Assembly: GCA_030770425.1 (NCBI GenBank)
Contig: JASJFT010000089.1
Coordinates: forward strand, 1 to 64,000
Direction of reading: 5' to 3'
Source of the DNA: Darksidea phi
Taxonomy: Eukaryota > Ascomycota > Dothideomycetes > Pleosporales > Lentitheciaceae
DNA: 64,000 nucleotides
Shown: positions 10,444-20,808 of the stretch, piece after piece
Layout of the letters: each line of letters opens with the position of its first letter
Position numbering within the stretch: the first letter of the stretch is position 1
Position numbers and translations under genes: made by a program
The notes under the pieces: model-generated
What the model saw: only the letters and a program-made list of their open reading frames with translations
The model's database searches: none
Told to the model about the DNA's origin: nothing

Positions 10444-13371
10444 TCAGACTCTGATCACCACATTAATACCAAGTCCTCGCGCTTCGCGAATGCAGCAAGC
10501 CAGACATGTGCGACCTACGCGTCCGATGATTGCATGAAGCCCTTTCTCCGCGCACCAAGAGCGGGCAAGAAGTTCTAGGTCTTTCGAGGCGCGTGTGTCG
10601 AGCACCAGAACAGACGTGGCGTCCTCCGTTGCTGTGCCTTCTTTTCTCTCTTCGCCGGGTGAGTTTGGTGCCGATGGAGCGGGGGAGGCAAATGCATGCA
10701 TTGTAAAAGGGAGGATGAAATTCGGGTCCAAAACGTCTGTCACCGGAACAAGCTTGTACTTGTAAGAAACATGCAGCGGATGCGCGTTCATGGGTTCGGG
10801 TCTTGGAGAAGGCGAGAGGCGGGGCACTTCGTCTGGGACTGGGAAGTGGATGCGAGTTGGTCCAATGCCTGGCGACTCGGGTGGATGTGAGAGTAAAGGC
10901 TCGAAGCCGTGGGAGTTGCGGCGACTCAGATGGCGCGAAGACCGGTTACTTGAACTTCGCATACTGTGAATACTGCGTTTAGACGATGTGCGTGACAAAG
11001 TCAGTGTCTGAACTCGCTTGAGGATGTGCGGCAGGCTTGGTGCTGGCGATGATGCGGGTGGCTTGCAAGGCCAGGAGGTGACGAATTGAACATCGTGCGT
11101 AAGAGAGAATGCATGCCGTTTCTCGCGGGCATAGGATTTGAACGTGACGGAAGCGATAAAGGTTTCCACTCCAAGAGAAGGACTCGAAGATGCGTCATTC
11201 TCCACCAGCTCTGGATTAGTGGATGTCAAGTTCCAATGTACGAACTCCACAGATGGTATGGGCGGGGTGTCAGCATCGCGAGGAAGGACCAGGTCTTCTG
11301 GATTGACGGGAGGCACATCGCCAATAAAGCCGGGAATGATGGCAGAATCCCGAAGAACCAAATCGTCTTCAGCAGCAATTCGAGACGGCAAGAGTGCGGG
11401 AGGCTGGTCGCTGCTAATTGCATACCAGCCGTCCGGAAGACCTTCTGGTAGTTTGGAGAAGGTGACCCAGCCCATGGATTCACCTGCGCCGTCAAGACAA
11501 CCTAAGACACGGCCGACAACAGAAGCTTTGCTCCACCAAGTTCGCGCTGCATAGACGAAGCCGCCATACAAATTCGCAGAATCACCGAGAGCAGCGATTG
11601 CGAGCTTGTCATTCTCGAGTAGAGTAGACATCAAGAAGTGGGAGATCGGTTCGCCAGGTAGAATCAAGCCGGTCAGATATGAGCGGCTGAGCCAGCCGCC
11701 AACATCAAGAGCATGCGCAGGGCTATCGGCATGTGCCAGCAGTGTCGTTGAGAGCGGTATCTGAAGCGAACGGGAATTGGTTCTATTCACTGCCGGCTTC
11801 TCCAAGTGTCCAAAGTAGCTATCACGTATCACGTTCAAGTGCGGTGTGGCCAACGGTGTTCCGTAGACACTGACTGACGACGGGGTGCTCGGCTCTAGAA
11901 ACTTCCCGTAAGAAGAGGGAGGTTGCTCTGGCTCGGCAGTAGGCTGAGAAGCACCCAGCTTCTGTGCCAAGTCCGTCAATATGTTATCGAGCCCAGGCCA
12001 TTGGACGGTTTGCGCAAAATGCAACAACCCTGATAATTGGCGAGATTGATGCTGTGGGAGCAAGACGATGTCCGCTTTGGGTGGTTCTTTGGGCGCGCTG
12101 GAGCCAAGAATGGACAACAACCCGAGCGATGGTTGATTCGTTGTCGAGGCATCCGTATCATCTTCCTTGACAACCACGATGTTTTCCAGAAAACGTCTGG
12201 CCAAAACAAGATCCCAGTCTGTCTTCCTTGTCTTGAGATTTAGAAAGCCTTGAAAGTCTTGTGGGGTAACATGCATCTGGGCCTTGACGTCGTCTGCGTC
12301 CATGCTCGTAACAGCATCCAGGCGGAGCAAAAGCTCGCAGGCTAAAGTAATCTGAAACAGAACCTTTTCACGTTCGGTCCAGAGCTGGGAGCTCTGCTCC
12401 GTCTCCGCCTCTTGGTCGTTCCAAAGAAGCTGGCCAAGTCGAATGCGCCATTCAACCAGGCTAAAGTCGTACCACACGCCTTTCAATCGCAATATCTTGA
12501 GCAGAGTATCAATCTGGACCTTCATGCCCGTGGGGTCGTCGACGCTCCCATCATACCCAGGCGGCGTGAGAAACTTGCCGAATAGGTTGGCATACAAATC
12601 ACCAGAGGACTGGTTGTTCAAGATGGTGATTCTTTCCGGACTGTCGTGGAAGGCTTCGAACAGGTCTCCGAGTTCAACGAGTCGGTCGTAGACCATGCTC
12701 ATGTCCACTACTCTGATTCCAAGTCTTTCCGGTTTGGTCTGCATCAACTCGTTGTTTCGGACAGCTTCCAGATAGTCATTGCTCGTTTGCGACTGCTGAA
12801 GATCCGTGACAAGGTTGTCCGATTGCGACAGTTCCAGGAAGTGCTCGAATCCGACAGTGCCAACCTCAATGCCCTGTGCACTAAGCATGCTCGGCACCTC
12901 CACTGTGTCTAAATTGTAGCCCTGGTATATCTTCTCTTGGTCTGTGGATTGGCGTAGCACTGGGAGGTGGCGGTGCAAGGTAGCAGCAGAGAAAGCGGGC
13001 TGTGCGAGCTGAACCGAGTCCGAGACATCGCGTATGCTCAGTTCCTCGTCCCAGGGGTATGAGACTCTGGGGATTGGACGTCCGCTCCCTTGCTGGATGA
13101 AGAAGTGCGGTGCTCCTGAGAAGAGCGTACGCACGTGTTCTTCGCTGAGAGGCTCCACCTTGGCCTCCTCCGTGTGCTTCTCTTGGGGCTCTGGCGGGGG
13201 CGTGGGCGGCGATGGCTGCTGCTCCTGCTTTGCTACGCCAGCGTTCTGGACGTCGATGGAGCTGCTCGACTTCGCGGGCTTCGTCGATTCGGCAATCTTG
13301 GAGTCTCGAGCGGGTTTGTGTGGGGCATCTTTGCTGGCGGGGACGGGTATCTTTGAGGCGAAGGCTGCCAT
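10444..13371 (-). CDS. large conserved fungal protein of unknown function (975 aa)
   Basis: Single-exon ORF of 975 residues. Residues 1-75 are low-complexity Lys/Pro/Ser-rich. Residues ~80-560 form a mixed, probably folded region without a catalytic motif I know. Near residues 800-850 there is a basic Ser/Arg-rich segment (SSKRSIHSMRSSSNRSSRHL), which looks disordered and phosphorylatable. The C-terminus ends with a compact conserved-looking block (LARSWCAEKGLHAIIGRVGR, then TCLACCIREARGLGINVVIRV); I believe similar ends occur in uncharacterised Pezizomycotina proteins. There is no signal peptide or membrane segment. The start codon overlaps by one base the stop of a 65-codon ORF in the same transcript direction (TAATG), which may matter for its translation. 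Confidence 0.82.
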   Translation of the reverse strand: MAAFASKIPVPASKDAPHKPARDSKIAESTKPAKSSSSIDVQNAGVAKQEQQPSPPTPPPEPQEKHTEEAKVEPLSEEHVRTLFSGAPHFFIQQGSGRPIPRVSYPWDEELSIRDVSDSVQLAQPAFSAATLHRHLPVLRQSTDQEKIYQGYNLDTVEVPSMLSAQGIEVGTVGFEHFLELSQSDNLVTDLQQSQTSNDYLEAVRNNELMQTKPERLGIRVVDMSMVYDRLVELGDLFEAFHDSPERITILNNQSSGDLYANLFGKFLTPPGYDGSVDDPTGMKVQIDTLLKILRLKGVWYDFSLVEWRIRLGQLLWNDQEAETEQSSQLWTEREKVLFQITLACELLLRLDAVTSMDADDVKAQMHVTPQDFQGFLNLKTRKTDWDLVLARRFLENIVVVKEDDTDASTTNQPSLGLLSILGSSAPKEPPKADIVLLPQHQSRQLSGLLHFAQTVQWPGLDNILTDLAQKLGASQPTAEPEQPPSSYGKFLEPSTPSSVSVYGTPLATPHLNVIRDSYFGHLEKPAVNRTNSRSLQIPLSTTLLAHADSPAHALDVGGWLSRSYLTGLILPGEPISHFLMSTLLENDKLAIAALGDSANLYGGFVYAARTWWSKASVVGRVLGCLDGAGESMGWVTFSKLPEGLPDGWYAISSDQPPALLPSRIAAEDDLVLRDSAIIPGFIGDVPPVNPEDLVLPRDADTPPIPSVEFVHWNLTSTNPELVENDASSSPSLGVETFIASVTFKSYAREKRHAFSLTHDVQFVTSWPCKPPASSPAPSLPHILKRVQTLTLSRTSSKRSIHSMRSSSNRSSRHLSRRNSHGFEPLLSHPPESPGIGPTRIHFPVPDEVPRLSPSPRPEPMNAHPLHVSYKYKLVPVTDVLDPNFILPFTMHAFASPAPSAPNSPGEERKEGTATEDATSVLVLDTRASKDLELLARSWCAEKGLHAIIGRVGRTCLACCIREARGLGINVVIRV

Positions 13372-13568
13372 TAGCTGGTGCCCTGAGCAGGCGGGGTGGG
13401 GATGGGGGAAGGTGCAGGACGTACAGGAGCTGCGTTGTCGTCCTCTGGCTTCTTCTGCTTTCTCAGCCTGAAGAAAGCAGCAAGCCGCTGCCGCTTGCTC
13501 TTCTTCTCCGCTTTACCTGGTTGCCCCTCAGCAACCCGCGCCGTGGTATGGCGCTTCCGCAGCGGCAT
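13371..13568 (-). CDS. 65-codon basic ORF, stop overlaps next start (TAATG)
   Basis: ATG at 13568 to TAA at 13373-13371. The product is strongly basic in its first half (KSKRQRLAAFFRLRKQKKPED) and Pro-rich at the end. Its TAA shares an A with the ATG of the 975-residue protein, an arrangement that permits termination-reinitiation from one bicistronic mRNA. An internal GTAAAG...TTCAG segment of 49 nt could be an intron, but splicing it would not join the frame to the downstream ORF. It may encode a real small protein, act as a uORF, or be a chance ORF. Confidence 0.45.
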   Translation of the reverse strand: MPLRKRHTTARVAEGQPGKAEKKSKRQRLAAFFRLRKQKKPEDDNAAPVRPAPSPIPTPPAQGTS

Positions 13569-14536
13569 GGCGTATGCGTATGCGTATGGAATGGCAGACG
13601 TGCGAGACGTGCGAGCAAGAGGCGCGGCACATGCTGATGATATAACAAGATTCGTAAGGCGCGTCCCTGGCTGCTCGACAATTTAACAGAGCGGCCTGTT
13701 TCGCATGCTCGCATCAAACAGGGCGGACAACCTTGAGCGCCGCGATCGCTCATGGGAGCCGTTCCCTGTCACACATCCCGCCCGTCGCTCATGACGTTGG
13801 CCTATCGATCATCCACGGCGCGCATGGGCGAAGCACGCCAGTGGGTAGCCGCAAGCTCAGCGCCCACTCACAACTTCTTCACCCGCATCTTCGCTGCCCC
13901 CTTTCACGCGGCCATGACGCTCCCCTCGCTCAAATGCAAGGAGCTGGCAGAGCTGACCAGGTGGCTGTCCGCCCATCGTAAACGAGATGAGCCCATGGCA
14001 TGGAAGCCGGCAGGGATCCGGCGGAACCTTATGTCGCCAAGGCCAATTTCCCGGATCCTGTTAGCCGGGAGCTTAGTCAGGCACCGTACTTTGGCATGAC
14101 ATGTCTCTCTGCAGACGACTCTCCGCAGACGACTCTCCGCAGAAGACCCTCCGCAGAAGACTCCAAGCGCCAACAACGCTGCTATCTGGTAGAACTCATG
14201 TCCCGCCCTGTGTGATCTTGGAGTCTCTGTCTGCATAGCCCATCGCTCTTGGGAACAGCCTGTCTTCAATAAACGCTTGTACGTACGGTAGATCATGAAC
14301 ATGAGGAGAGGCAGAGTTCCATGTGCAGAGAATCTCATCACGCCGTTGTACGTTGCAAGCTCTTATAGGTGGGCGAGGTCTTTCTTTTGCACTTGATTGG
14401 TCTCTCGAGTTGCTTCACCGTTACACAACGTCACGGCCAAGCAAGTCTTCAGCCTTGTCCCTCAGCTCCCAGAGTATCTTCATCACTTCATCACATTCCA
14501 CAACAACCACCCGAAACCGACATTCCACACGCAGCC
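13569..14536. other. intergenic with short tandem repeat
   Basis: Probable 5' regions of two divergent genes. ORFs here have no recognisable product. The only structure is the 14-bp tandem repeat at 14105-14160. Confidence 0.45.
14105..14160. repeat. 14-bp tandem repeat, about four copies
   Basis: Unit CTCTCCGCAGACGA: two near-exact copies at 14119-14132 and 14133-14146, a diverged copy at 14147-14160 and a partial one before. It is a minisatellite-like array in the region upstream of the ISG12-like gene. Confidence 0.8.
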
Positions 14537-15227
14537 ATGTCCTTCTTGGGGCACGCGCGGAAAGCCTTGGATGGCTTCGGCCAGGTAACTGGCAAGCACA
14601 TCGGCGGCGCGGCCGTCGGAACCCGGATGCACGTTGATGCCTTCGGTCAAGAGGCCGGCAAGAATATTGCCGGTGCAGCGACCCAGGCATGGACCCATCT
14701 CGCTACTTTCGGTCAACTGGCGGGTGACAGCATCGGCAAGGCTGCCAGGAATACCACGGACTGGGTGGTCGTGCATCCAAGCGAGACTGCTCGTATCGTG
14801 GGTTGCGTCGCCGCAGCGCCACTCGCAATTGCTGCTGCGCCGCTTGCTCTGGGCGCTGTGGGCTTCTCGGCCTCCGGGGTGGCCGCCGGTAAGCATCCTA
14901 CTCCAAAAGCGTCCTGCATAGCAGCTAATGGACTATCTAGGCTCTCTCGCCGCCGCCACTCAGGCATCAATTGGAAATGTTGCCGCCGGAAGCGCCTTCG
15001 CACTTCTCCAGAGCGCCGGAGCAGGTGGAGCAGGACTCGCTGTGGTTAATGCGGTTGTCGGAACGACTGCTACTGTGGCGGCTGTTGGTGCAACGGCTCC
15101 AGGTCTCGTCAGGGCCGCCCGTGAGGGCAGGGAAGGAGATGGTTCTGACGAAGGGGACGCAGAGGCGATTTCCAAGGAGGCAAAGGATGCCAGTGACGAA
15201 GACGAACAGCTGAAATCGAGGCTGTAG
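14537..15227 (+). CDS. ISG12/IFI6-like (interferon-inducible 6/27 family) protein with N-terminal repeats
   Basis: Two exons, 14537-14888 and 14941-15227 (52-nt intron with a GCTAAT branch site), give 212 residues. Residues ~85-175 match the small Gly/Ala-rich hydrophobic ISG12/IFI6 domain: APLAIAAAPLALGAVGFSAS, then GVAAGSLAAATQASIGNVAA and GSAFALLQSAGAGGAG. In animals such proteins associate with mitochondrial or ER membranes and affect apoptosis; fungal members are known only as predicted proteins, so the role here is open. Residues 11-80 hold three ~23-residue repeats with core FGQxxGKxIxGAA. The tail (from ~180) is acidic and Ser-rich. Splicing restores the conserved AAGS junction, which supports the intron. 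Confidence 0.85.
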
Positions 15228-16211
15228 GACGGCTTATAACGAATTCGACGCTCGAGGAACGAACCAAGCTTTTGCATTGCGAAACCAGCGTCAGACGATA
15301 ACCGGACAGATGTAGATGGCGCTATTCTATAGCTAACACGTCCTTCTCCCCATTCGTTGTACTGTCTCATACTCTTCCTCCCAAGACGATTTAAATCCAG
15401 TGCCGCGCAGCGATACGTCCAGAACTAAAAGTGCCTTTCACGTTCAGTTGGCAGTACGTTTGTCTATTGCAAGGTTATGTTGTCGAAGTTGCAAAGCGGC
15501 CATGAATGCAGCCGAGTGACTTTCCAGCCCCCTGAACTGAGATGCACTCAGATCTGATGTGATATGCGCTAGGTTTAATTTCGAGGCACTGTTCCCCAAC
15601 ACGGCCGCCGTTTAGCCCTTTGTAAAACACACGTCGCATAGTTCGACCACGGCGGCGAGTGTTGAGTCGTTTGAAAACATCGAACAAAACGACCAAGGTC
15701 TACAAATAACTTCACTTCTTACTTTTCTTTCAAGGCACCTTCAACTCGCAGCCCTTGTTATTTAGCCCATTTCTCGTCAATCACATTTCCCCTCGCTCTT
15801 GGCTTCGAGCAAATAGGTAATGGAGCTGGTAGCTGTGGACCACTGCGCTTGTGGGACAAAGGTACCCAATTGAGGATCGTAAATGTAAACCTAGTGTCAG
15901 CAATGACCTAGAGTATCAGGATGAAGACGCAGAAGCTGAGTGTCCAGGATAAACTGCTCCGAACAAACATCTTTGCATCTTTGCGGCAATAAGGCGCGAC
16001 TAGGTACTGTGTTCAGACCATATCAGTTGGATCTAGATTTTGACTGTCCTACCACATCGGATGTATACGTTGAAACATGTTTGGACAACAACAATGCGAG
16101 TACTGCGTGAACCTTGATGAAATAAAAAATCCCTTGTATATACACTGTTTCTTTCCCGCCCTCTCCACTGCCCGAGGCCAACACTTACCCATCTGTATCC
16201 CCATCCTAACC
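15228..16211. other. intergenic, convergent ends
   Basis: 3' flanks of the ISG12-like gene (plus) and the secreted-protein gene (minus). No further gene recognised. Confidence 0.5.
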
Positions 16212-16801
16212 TCAACATAAACACGGCAAATGTATTGTCTGGAAATTACTACACGACCTCCCACTCGGTGTATCACTCCCCGTCTGCAGAAACAGATCAT
16301 AATACCCATTCTCACTACTCTTACACACCAGCATGTTCAACTGCCTCCCATAACTACTTCCCTGCACCGTAATAATCGTATCGCCTTCTAACCCCCACGC
16401 CGTCGTATCTCCCGTCTTGCTCCAAACAAGTGGCTTGTAGCTCGTAGTCGCGGTTTGGATGTTCAGGAAGGAGCTTGTTTTCTTGGACTGTATGGTGCCG
16501 CCAATGGTGAATTCGTCGGCGGCGGCTTCGGGACCGAGGACGGGGATGGATGCTGTGCCGAGTCAGCCTAGTTCTAAGAAATATGGGCGGAATCGGGGGG
16601 TGGAGTGAGGGAGGAAGGGGGCGCGAGAGAAAGGAGGGTGCACATACCATTCTTGGGGTTGGCTTGGAGGTAGAGATGGTAGATTGGGTCGCGCACGCCG
16701 CGGATTTTACCGACTGTTGCGGCGACAGCGGCGTTGTTAGCAACAGGTGCCGCGAATGCGCTCGGAAGCATCAAAAGCACCGGTGTGAGGAAAGCCAGCA
16801 T
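16212..16801 (-). CDS. small secreted protein of unknown function
   Basis: Two exons, 16801-16648 and 16552-16212 (95-nt intron), give 164 residues. The N-terminus MLAFLTPVLLMLPSAFAAPV is a clear signal peptide with likely cleavage after Ala-18. The mature chain is rich in Gly, Ser, Thr and aromatic residues, with alternating patterns suggesting a beta-rich fold (YHLYLQANPKNASIPVLG, then DEFTIGGTIQSKKTSSFLNI and GDTTAWGLEGDTIITVQGSS). It ends GRSCSNFQTIHLPCLC. Four cysteines late in the chain could form disulfides. It resembles the general layout of small fungal cell-wall or secreted proteins, but I cannot name the family. Start chosen at the only ATG giving the signal peptide. Confidence 0.82.
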
Positions 16802-17770
16802 TTTGACGTTGTGTTGAGCGTTCAATTCGGTTTTAGATGGACGAACGAGAAACCTAAGGGGGCCGTTGCGATCTAGGAATGACTCTTATACGATTGACGA
16901 CCGACATTCGAACGGTAATCTAAATAATATCCACGAGGTTAATTGAGTGGCGTCTCGCGTACAGTATCCTTCCGTATGTATACCTTATCCTTGCTCTTAC
17001 CCACTGTCCGAGGCACACATGTTTCGCCAGTATAGCGTCTGCAACGTTGCAACGCCATCTATCCACCCTTCGCTCTGATTCCTCATGATTTGGAGAGAAA
17101 ACCAAGTATGAGGCAACCTCATTGAATGGTCGATTTCATTGAATACGACTTTGCGGGGAAATGCAGGGACGGTGATGTCGGGCCGAGGTCCGGCGCCTGG
17201 GATTAGAAGAACAGGATCGAAAGAAGACTAGCGTAGACAAGATTGAGCATGAAATGCTAAACATTTGTACATTACTAATAACGTACTCCACAAATATATC
17301 GGTCATACAAGTATATCGGCTACTTTTACCAAGCAATCTATTTAGCTTGATAACTCTAGCTATACTAGGCCTATTTCTCTCGCAGTCATGCCGTGACGTG
17401 AACCTCAGGCAATCACAGGCAATGACTGCAACCGACAACCTTCTTGTGTTTCAAGGTATTCGGGACGAAATCTTTTCGGTTTAGGAGGGACTGGAACCGT
17501 AGTGTATAGGTGGGGGCAGATCAGCCGCCAAATTCGGTATCGACCCTTGGCGAACCAGACTTTTGAAACATGACTGTAACCGCTGCATCTCAGCGCACCC
17601 GACAAAACTGAGGGAATCATGTAACCAGTGCATAAAGAGTTACCCAATTCTTCTTTCTTTCTTTTTCTCTTTTATAAAATTCTTCTTGTCAGATGTTTCC
17701 TGATCAATACTCCGGGATTTGCTGCATTTCCTCCACAAAATCCACTGATTGTATCATCCATTAAACCCGC
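16802..17770. other. intergenic, no gene seen
   Basis: Contains a pyrimidine-rich stretch (CTTTCTTTCTTTTTCTC, ~17650-17680). No coding region supported. Confidence 0.5.
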
Positions 17771-18365
17771 TTAGATAACTCGTTTCGCTGCGCCTGTATC
17801 AACGTCGTAAATCCATCCGGTCACCCTCACCCCTTCTCCAACGGCTCGATCTTTCAACCACCGTACATCATCCAAGACAGCCTGCTCAAGGTTTGGAAAG
17901 GGAAGGAAATCCATGTGTTCCACCTCTTGTGCAGCTGCATCTCCCTTGTTTTTCCGCACGATGTCCTTCGCTGCTGCATTGTCGAAAGTAAGCATGCCAC
18001 ACCCCGTGTGCTTCACGACCAAGACTTCTGTCGTCCCAAGTAATTGCTGCGATATGACGAGTGACCGAAATGCGTCCTTGACCATGGCGCCAGCGTTTCG
18101 AATGACGTGGGCTGCGCCGAGCGGGATTGCGAACGCGGATGTGGGATCTATCCTTGCATCCATACACGTTACTTTCCAAGAATCAAAGATATTAGCCTCG
18201 GTCAGCATTTTGGAGATTGTAGCAAGACATACAGATTGCATATTTCTGGCTTGGAGGTAGGACCATTTTTGGGTGGCTGAACCGCGACGCGTAGGTCTTA
18301 TTTCCCATAATCATATTCAGCTCACCCTGGTTAAAGGCCTCTGGGGGTAGGGTGTGGGCGCTCAT
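17771..18365 (-). CDS. beta-carbonic anhydrase
   Basis: Two exons, 18365-18233 and 18171-17771 (61-nt intron, GCTAAT branch site), give 177 residues. Zinc-site motifs are complete: Cys47-Met-Asp49-Ala-Arg51 (LTCMDARIDP) and His99-x2-Cys102 (VVKHTGCGM). They match the beta-class enzyme that interconverts CO2 and bicarbonate. HVIRNAGAMVKDAFRSLVIS between them is also typical. The splice creates the conserved AILTCMDAR junction, which fixes the intron. The length suits the short beta-CA-like group; no targeting peptide is obvious, so a cytosolic location is likely. In fungi these enzymes supply bicarbonate for carboxylations and CO2 sensing. Confidence 0.92.
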
Positions 18366-19689
18366 GGTGAAAATGCGGTTGTTTGACTTTGGAAAATTTT
18401 ATAGAGGGAAAATTTTGCGACATGTTGCTCTCTTATACACATGTTTGCATGCAGTTGGCTGTTGGGCTGAAACCGTGCCTGTCTGAGGTATCCGAATGAG
18501 TTGTAATGCTGCAGCTTAGTAGAACGGCCCTATTGGCGTCTATCTGTTCCAGACCAAAATCCGTGAACCTTTGGTGTCTGAGGACGAGATTCGACGTATT
18601 TGCAGGAACGCATGTGCAGGGTGTTGATACAGGGCAGAGCTTACGGAAAGTGCAGCCGAGGTCATCTAGCCTGTAAGAGGATTAGTCTCATCTTCCTCTT
18701 CGGAATCTTTGGATTTGCGACTCAAGGTCTCGTCACAACCTCAACAGCACACATCCGAACTTGTAGTGATATGGTCTTCTCATAGGATCTTTGCTGTCAT
18801 ATTTCTGCGGCTAGTCGTGAATGCGTGCTGGAATGACTAGCCTCCTAGATCTGCTTCGGCAGTCGGCGGGCATCTCGGCGGGCCCCCTCATCTTCAATCA
18901 TGGAGGGCATCGGGAGATACCTAGAGCTTCCTCTCAGCTCCTGTCAATATTAACTCAGCCGACAATGGCATATTAAACGGTTCGATAGCCAAATGAATTG
19001 GTGAAACCGTGAATAAGTGCAATGGTTCAAAGCACACGAGAAGAACTGCCGTAGGTTCACCAGTTGATGTTGAGTCACTTGCTTTTTCAACCTGCAGACA
19101 TGCCTTAGGACGGAGGCAAAAGAAGGTCCATAGAGTAAAAAATGATGTGACTGAGTGCTGCTTCAGAATGGTGTCCGTGACAGTTTGTCAGCAAAGCTTG
19201 GCATGTTCTACGGTTGATGGCGAGTTTGCCGCGATCGCAGGGGAGAAATGAGCTGAAAAGGTGCATTCGCATTGCGTTGAGCACACTGGAAAGGGCGATA
19301 TGCTCTCAAAAACTGATGCCGAAGCCTCCACCAGGTTGACACCTGCCCTTCGAATGGCTGAATCTCGACCGGGATGTGGGCATCGGACCGATGATATGAG
19401 GGGCGCTGGAAGACTAACGACCTTTGGAAAAGTGCAGGCGAGAGACGTTAGGACGCAGAGAGAGAAGGACGAGAGGTCCATCGTCAACGAAAGAAAGAGG
19501 TAGGAGGCGACCTTTCTCACCCAGGATGTCATGGACGGTGGTACATGCACGGCTAGCCTGTGGCGCTAGCCTGTGTGGCTAGGGCTGTGTGGCTGAGACC
19601 TATATAGCAACGCCCCAGTGCTAGCTAGTTAGTCATGAACCATCCAAAGACGGCACCCTATGCGGTGAGCCTAACACAGGAGCAGGGTA

Positions 19690-20080
19690 CTCGACTACCT
19701 TAACAAGATAACTAGATAGACTTATAATCTTAGCAAAATCCTATATTTTTATTTCATTATTAATTTTAGTTTATTATTAGCTACTAATATAGCCGAAAGA
19801 AGAATTCCTATACCTACACTACAACACCGTATGTACCCTTAATCTATATGAAACTATTATTAACGGAGTTTTTGAATAGTAGTTCAAATAACTTCGCCTG
19901 AGCTCGTCGAAGATGTGTCAAACCAAAGAACTGATGGAAGGGCAATTTTAGATGCGCACCAGGGAAGAGATATACCCAGCACCAGAATTCACCCCTCTGA
20001 ACAGGCACAGAGAACCAGGGTTGGATGTGCAACCAAAACACTTATTTATATAGCAGATTAATAAGTCATAACGACCGATT
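19690..20080. other. AT-rich island
   Basis: Clearly more A/T than its flanks, with TA-rich words (for example TTATTATTAGCTACTAATATA). Repeat-induced point mutation of a former repeat could produce this, but base counts alone cannot prove it. Confidence 0.5.
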
Positions 20081-20279
20081 AATACGGCCTAAGATCCTGT
20101 TACTTTCTCCGCTGTATGCGCGCATTAATTCTGCAATCCTCTAGCACTGGAAGGTACTATCAGTGTACCCGTTTTCTTGAGCCACGTAGTGGTGTCCCTG
20201 AAGGGAAGAGGTCCATAGAGCCGGCAGGGCTACGCACTATGCCCTGCGGGAGGTCGGCCGTAGCGTAGCAGCGCAATTC

Positions 20280-20555
20280 CTAACATACCTCTAGTTCCCG
20301 TTTCACGGTGCCCGTAAGCGTCTCTTCATAGCAGTAGACCACAGACCACACTTCACGCTCTCCACTAAACAAGCTTGTATACCCCATTCCTATGAGCTGG
20401 CGTATCTCTCGAGCCGTCGAGTCCTCATCCGACTGGCCTGTAATTCCTCTGAGGCCTTCCCTCTATGCCAGGCCCTCCTTTAAGCTGACCTGTATTTCTA
20501 CTCCTAAGAGCTTTACCCGTATTACTACCCGCGGCGATCCGTCTAGTTGAGCCCT
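20280..20555 (-). pseudogene. decayed coding relic, origin unknown
   Basis: The minus-strand frame from 20555 to a stop at 20282-20280 is open for 92 codons except one internal TAG. It reads as plausible protein (RVVIRVKLLGVEIQVSLKEG, then GQSDEDSTAREIRQLIGMGY and EREVWSVVYCYEE). Another coding-looking fragment in a different frame precedes it. This looks like a mutated gene or transposon fragment; no family is recognised. Confidence 0.3.
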
Positions 20556-20808
20556 CGACTTGCTTGGAGATTATACCCGAAAAGGAGTCCTACTAAACCT
20601 GAGGGGGGTTTCCCGACAACAACATTACGCATATAGTGTAGACGGATGCAATATCTAAGGTGCGTAGCCAGACTAAAAGGTAATTGCATATCCAGCGCGA
20701 CACGTTTACTTATTATAAATTCATCGTGATACCCTAGGCGCCATGCTAAACGTGAACCAAAAGCTATCATACATGGATGCGGAACCTGAGGTTCGTTCTT
20801 CGTTGCTA

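Larger units (their letters stand above)
18366..20808. other. 2.4 kb gene-free region with AT-rich island
   Basis: No intact gene. 19540-19590 has short direct repeats of GCTAGCCTGTG. 19690-20080 is AT-rich. 20280-20555 holds a decayed coding relic (separate entry). The mix suggests an old transposon or gene remnant, but no terminal repeats or transposase were recognised. Confidence 0.45.

Noticed and set aside
16801..16825. Upstream extension MNAQHNVK of the secreted protein
   Set aside because: The extension begins at a TTG, not an ATG, and would spoil the signal peptide.
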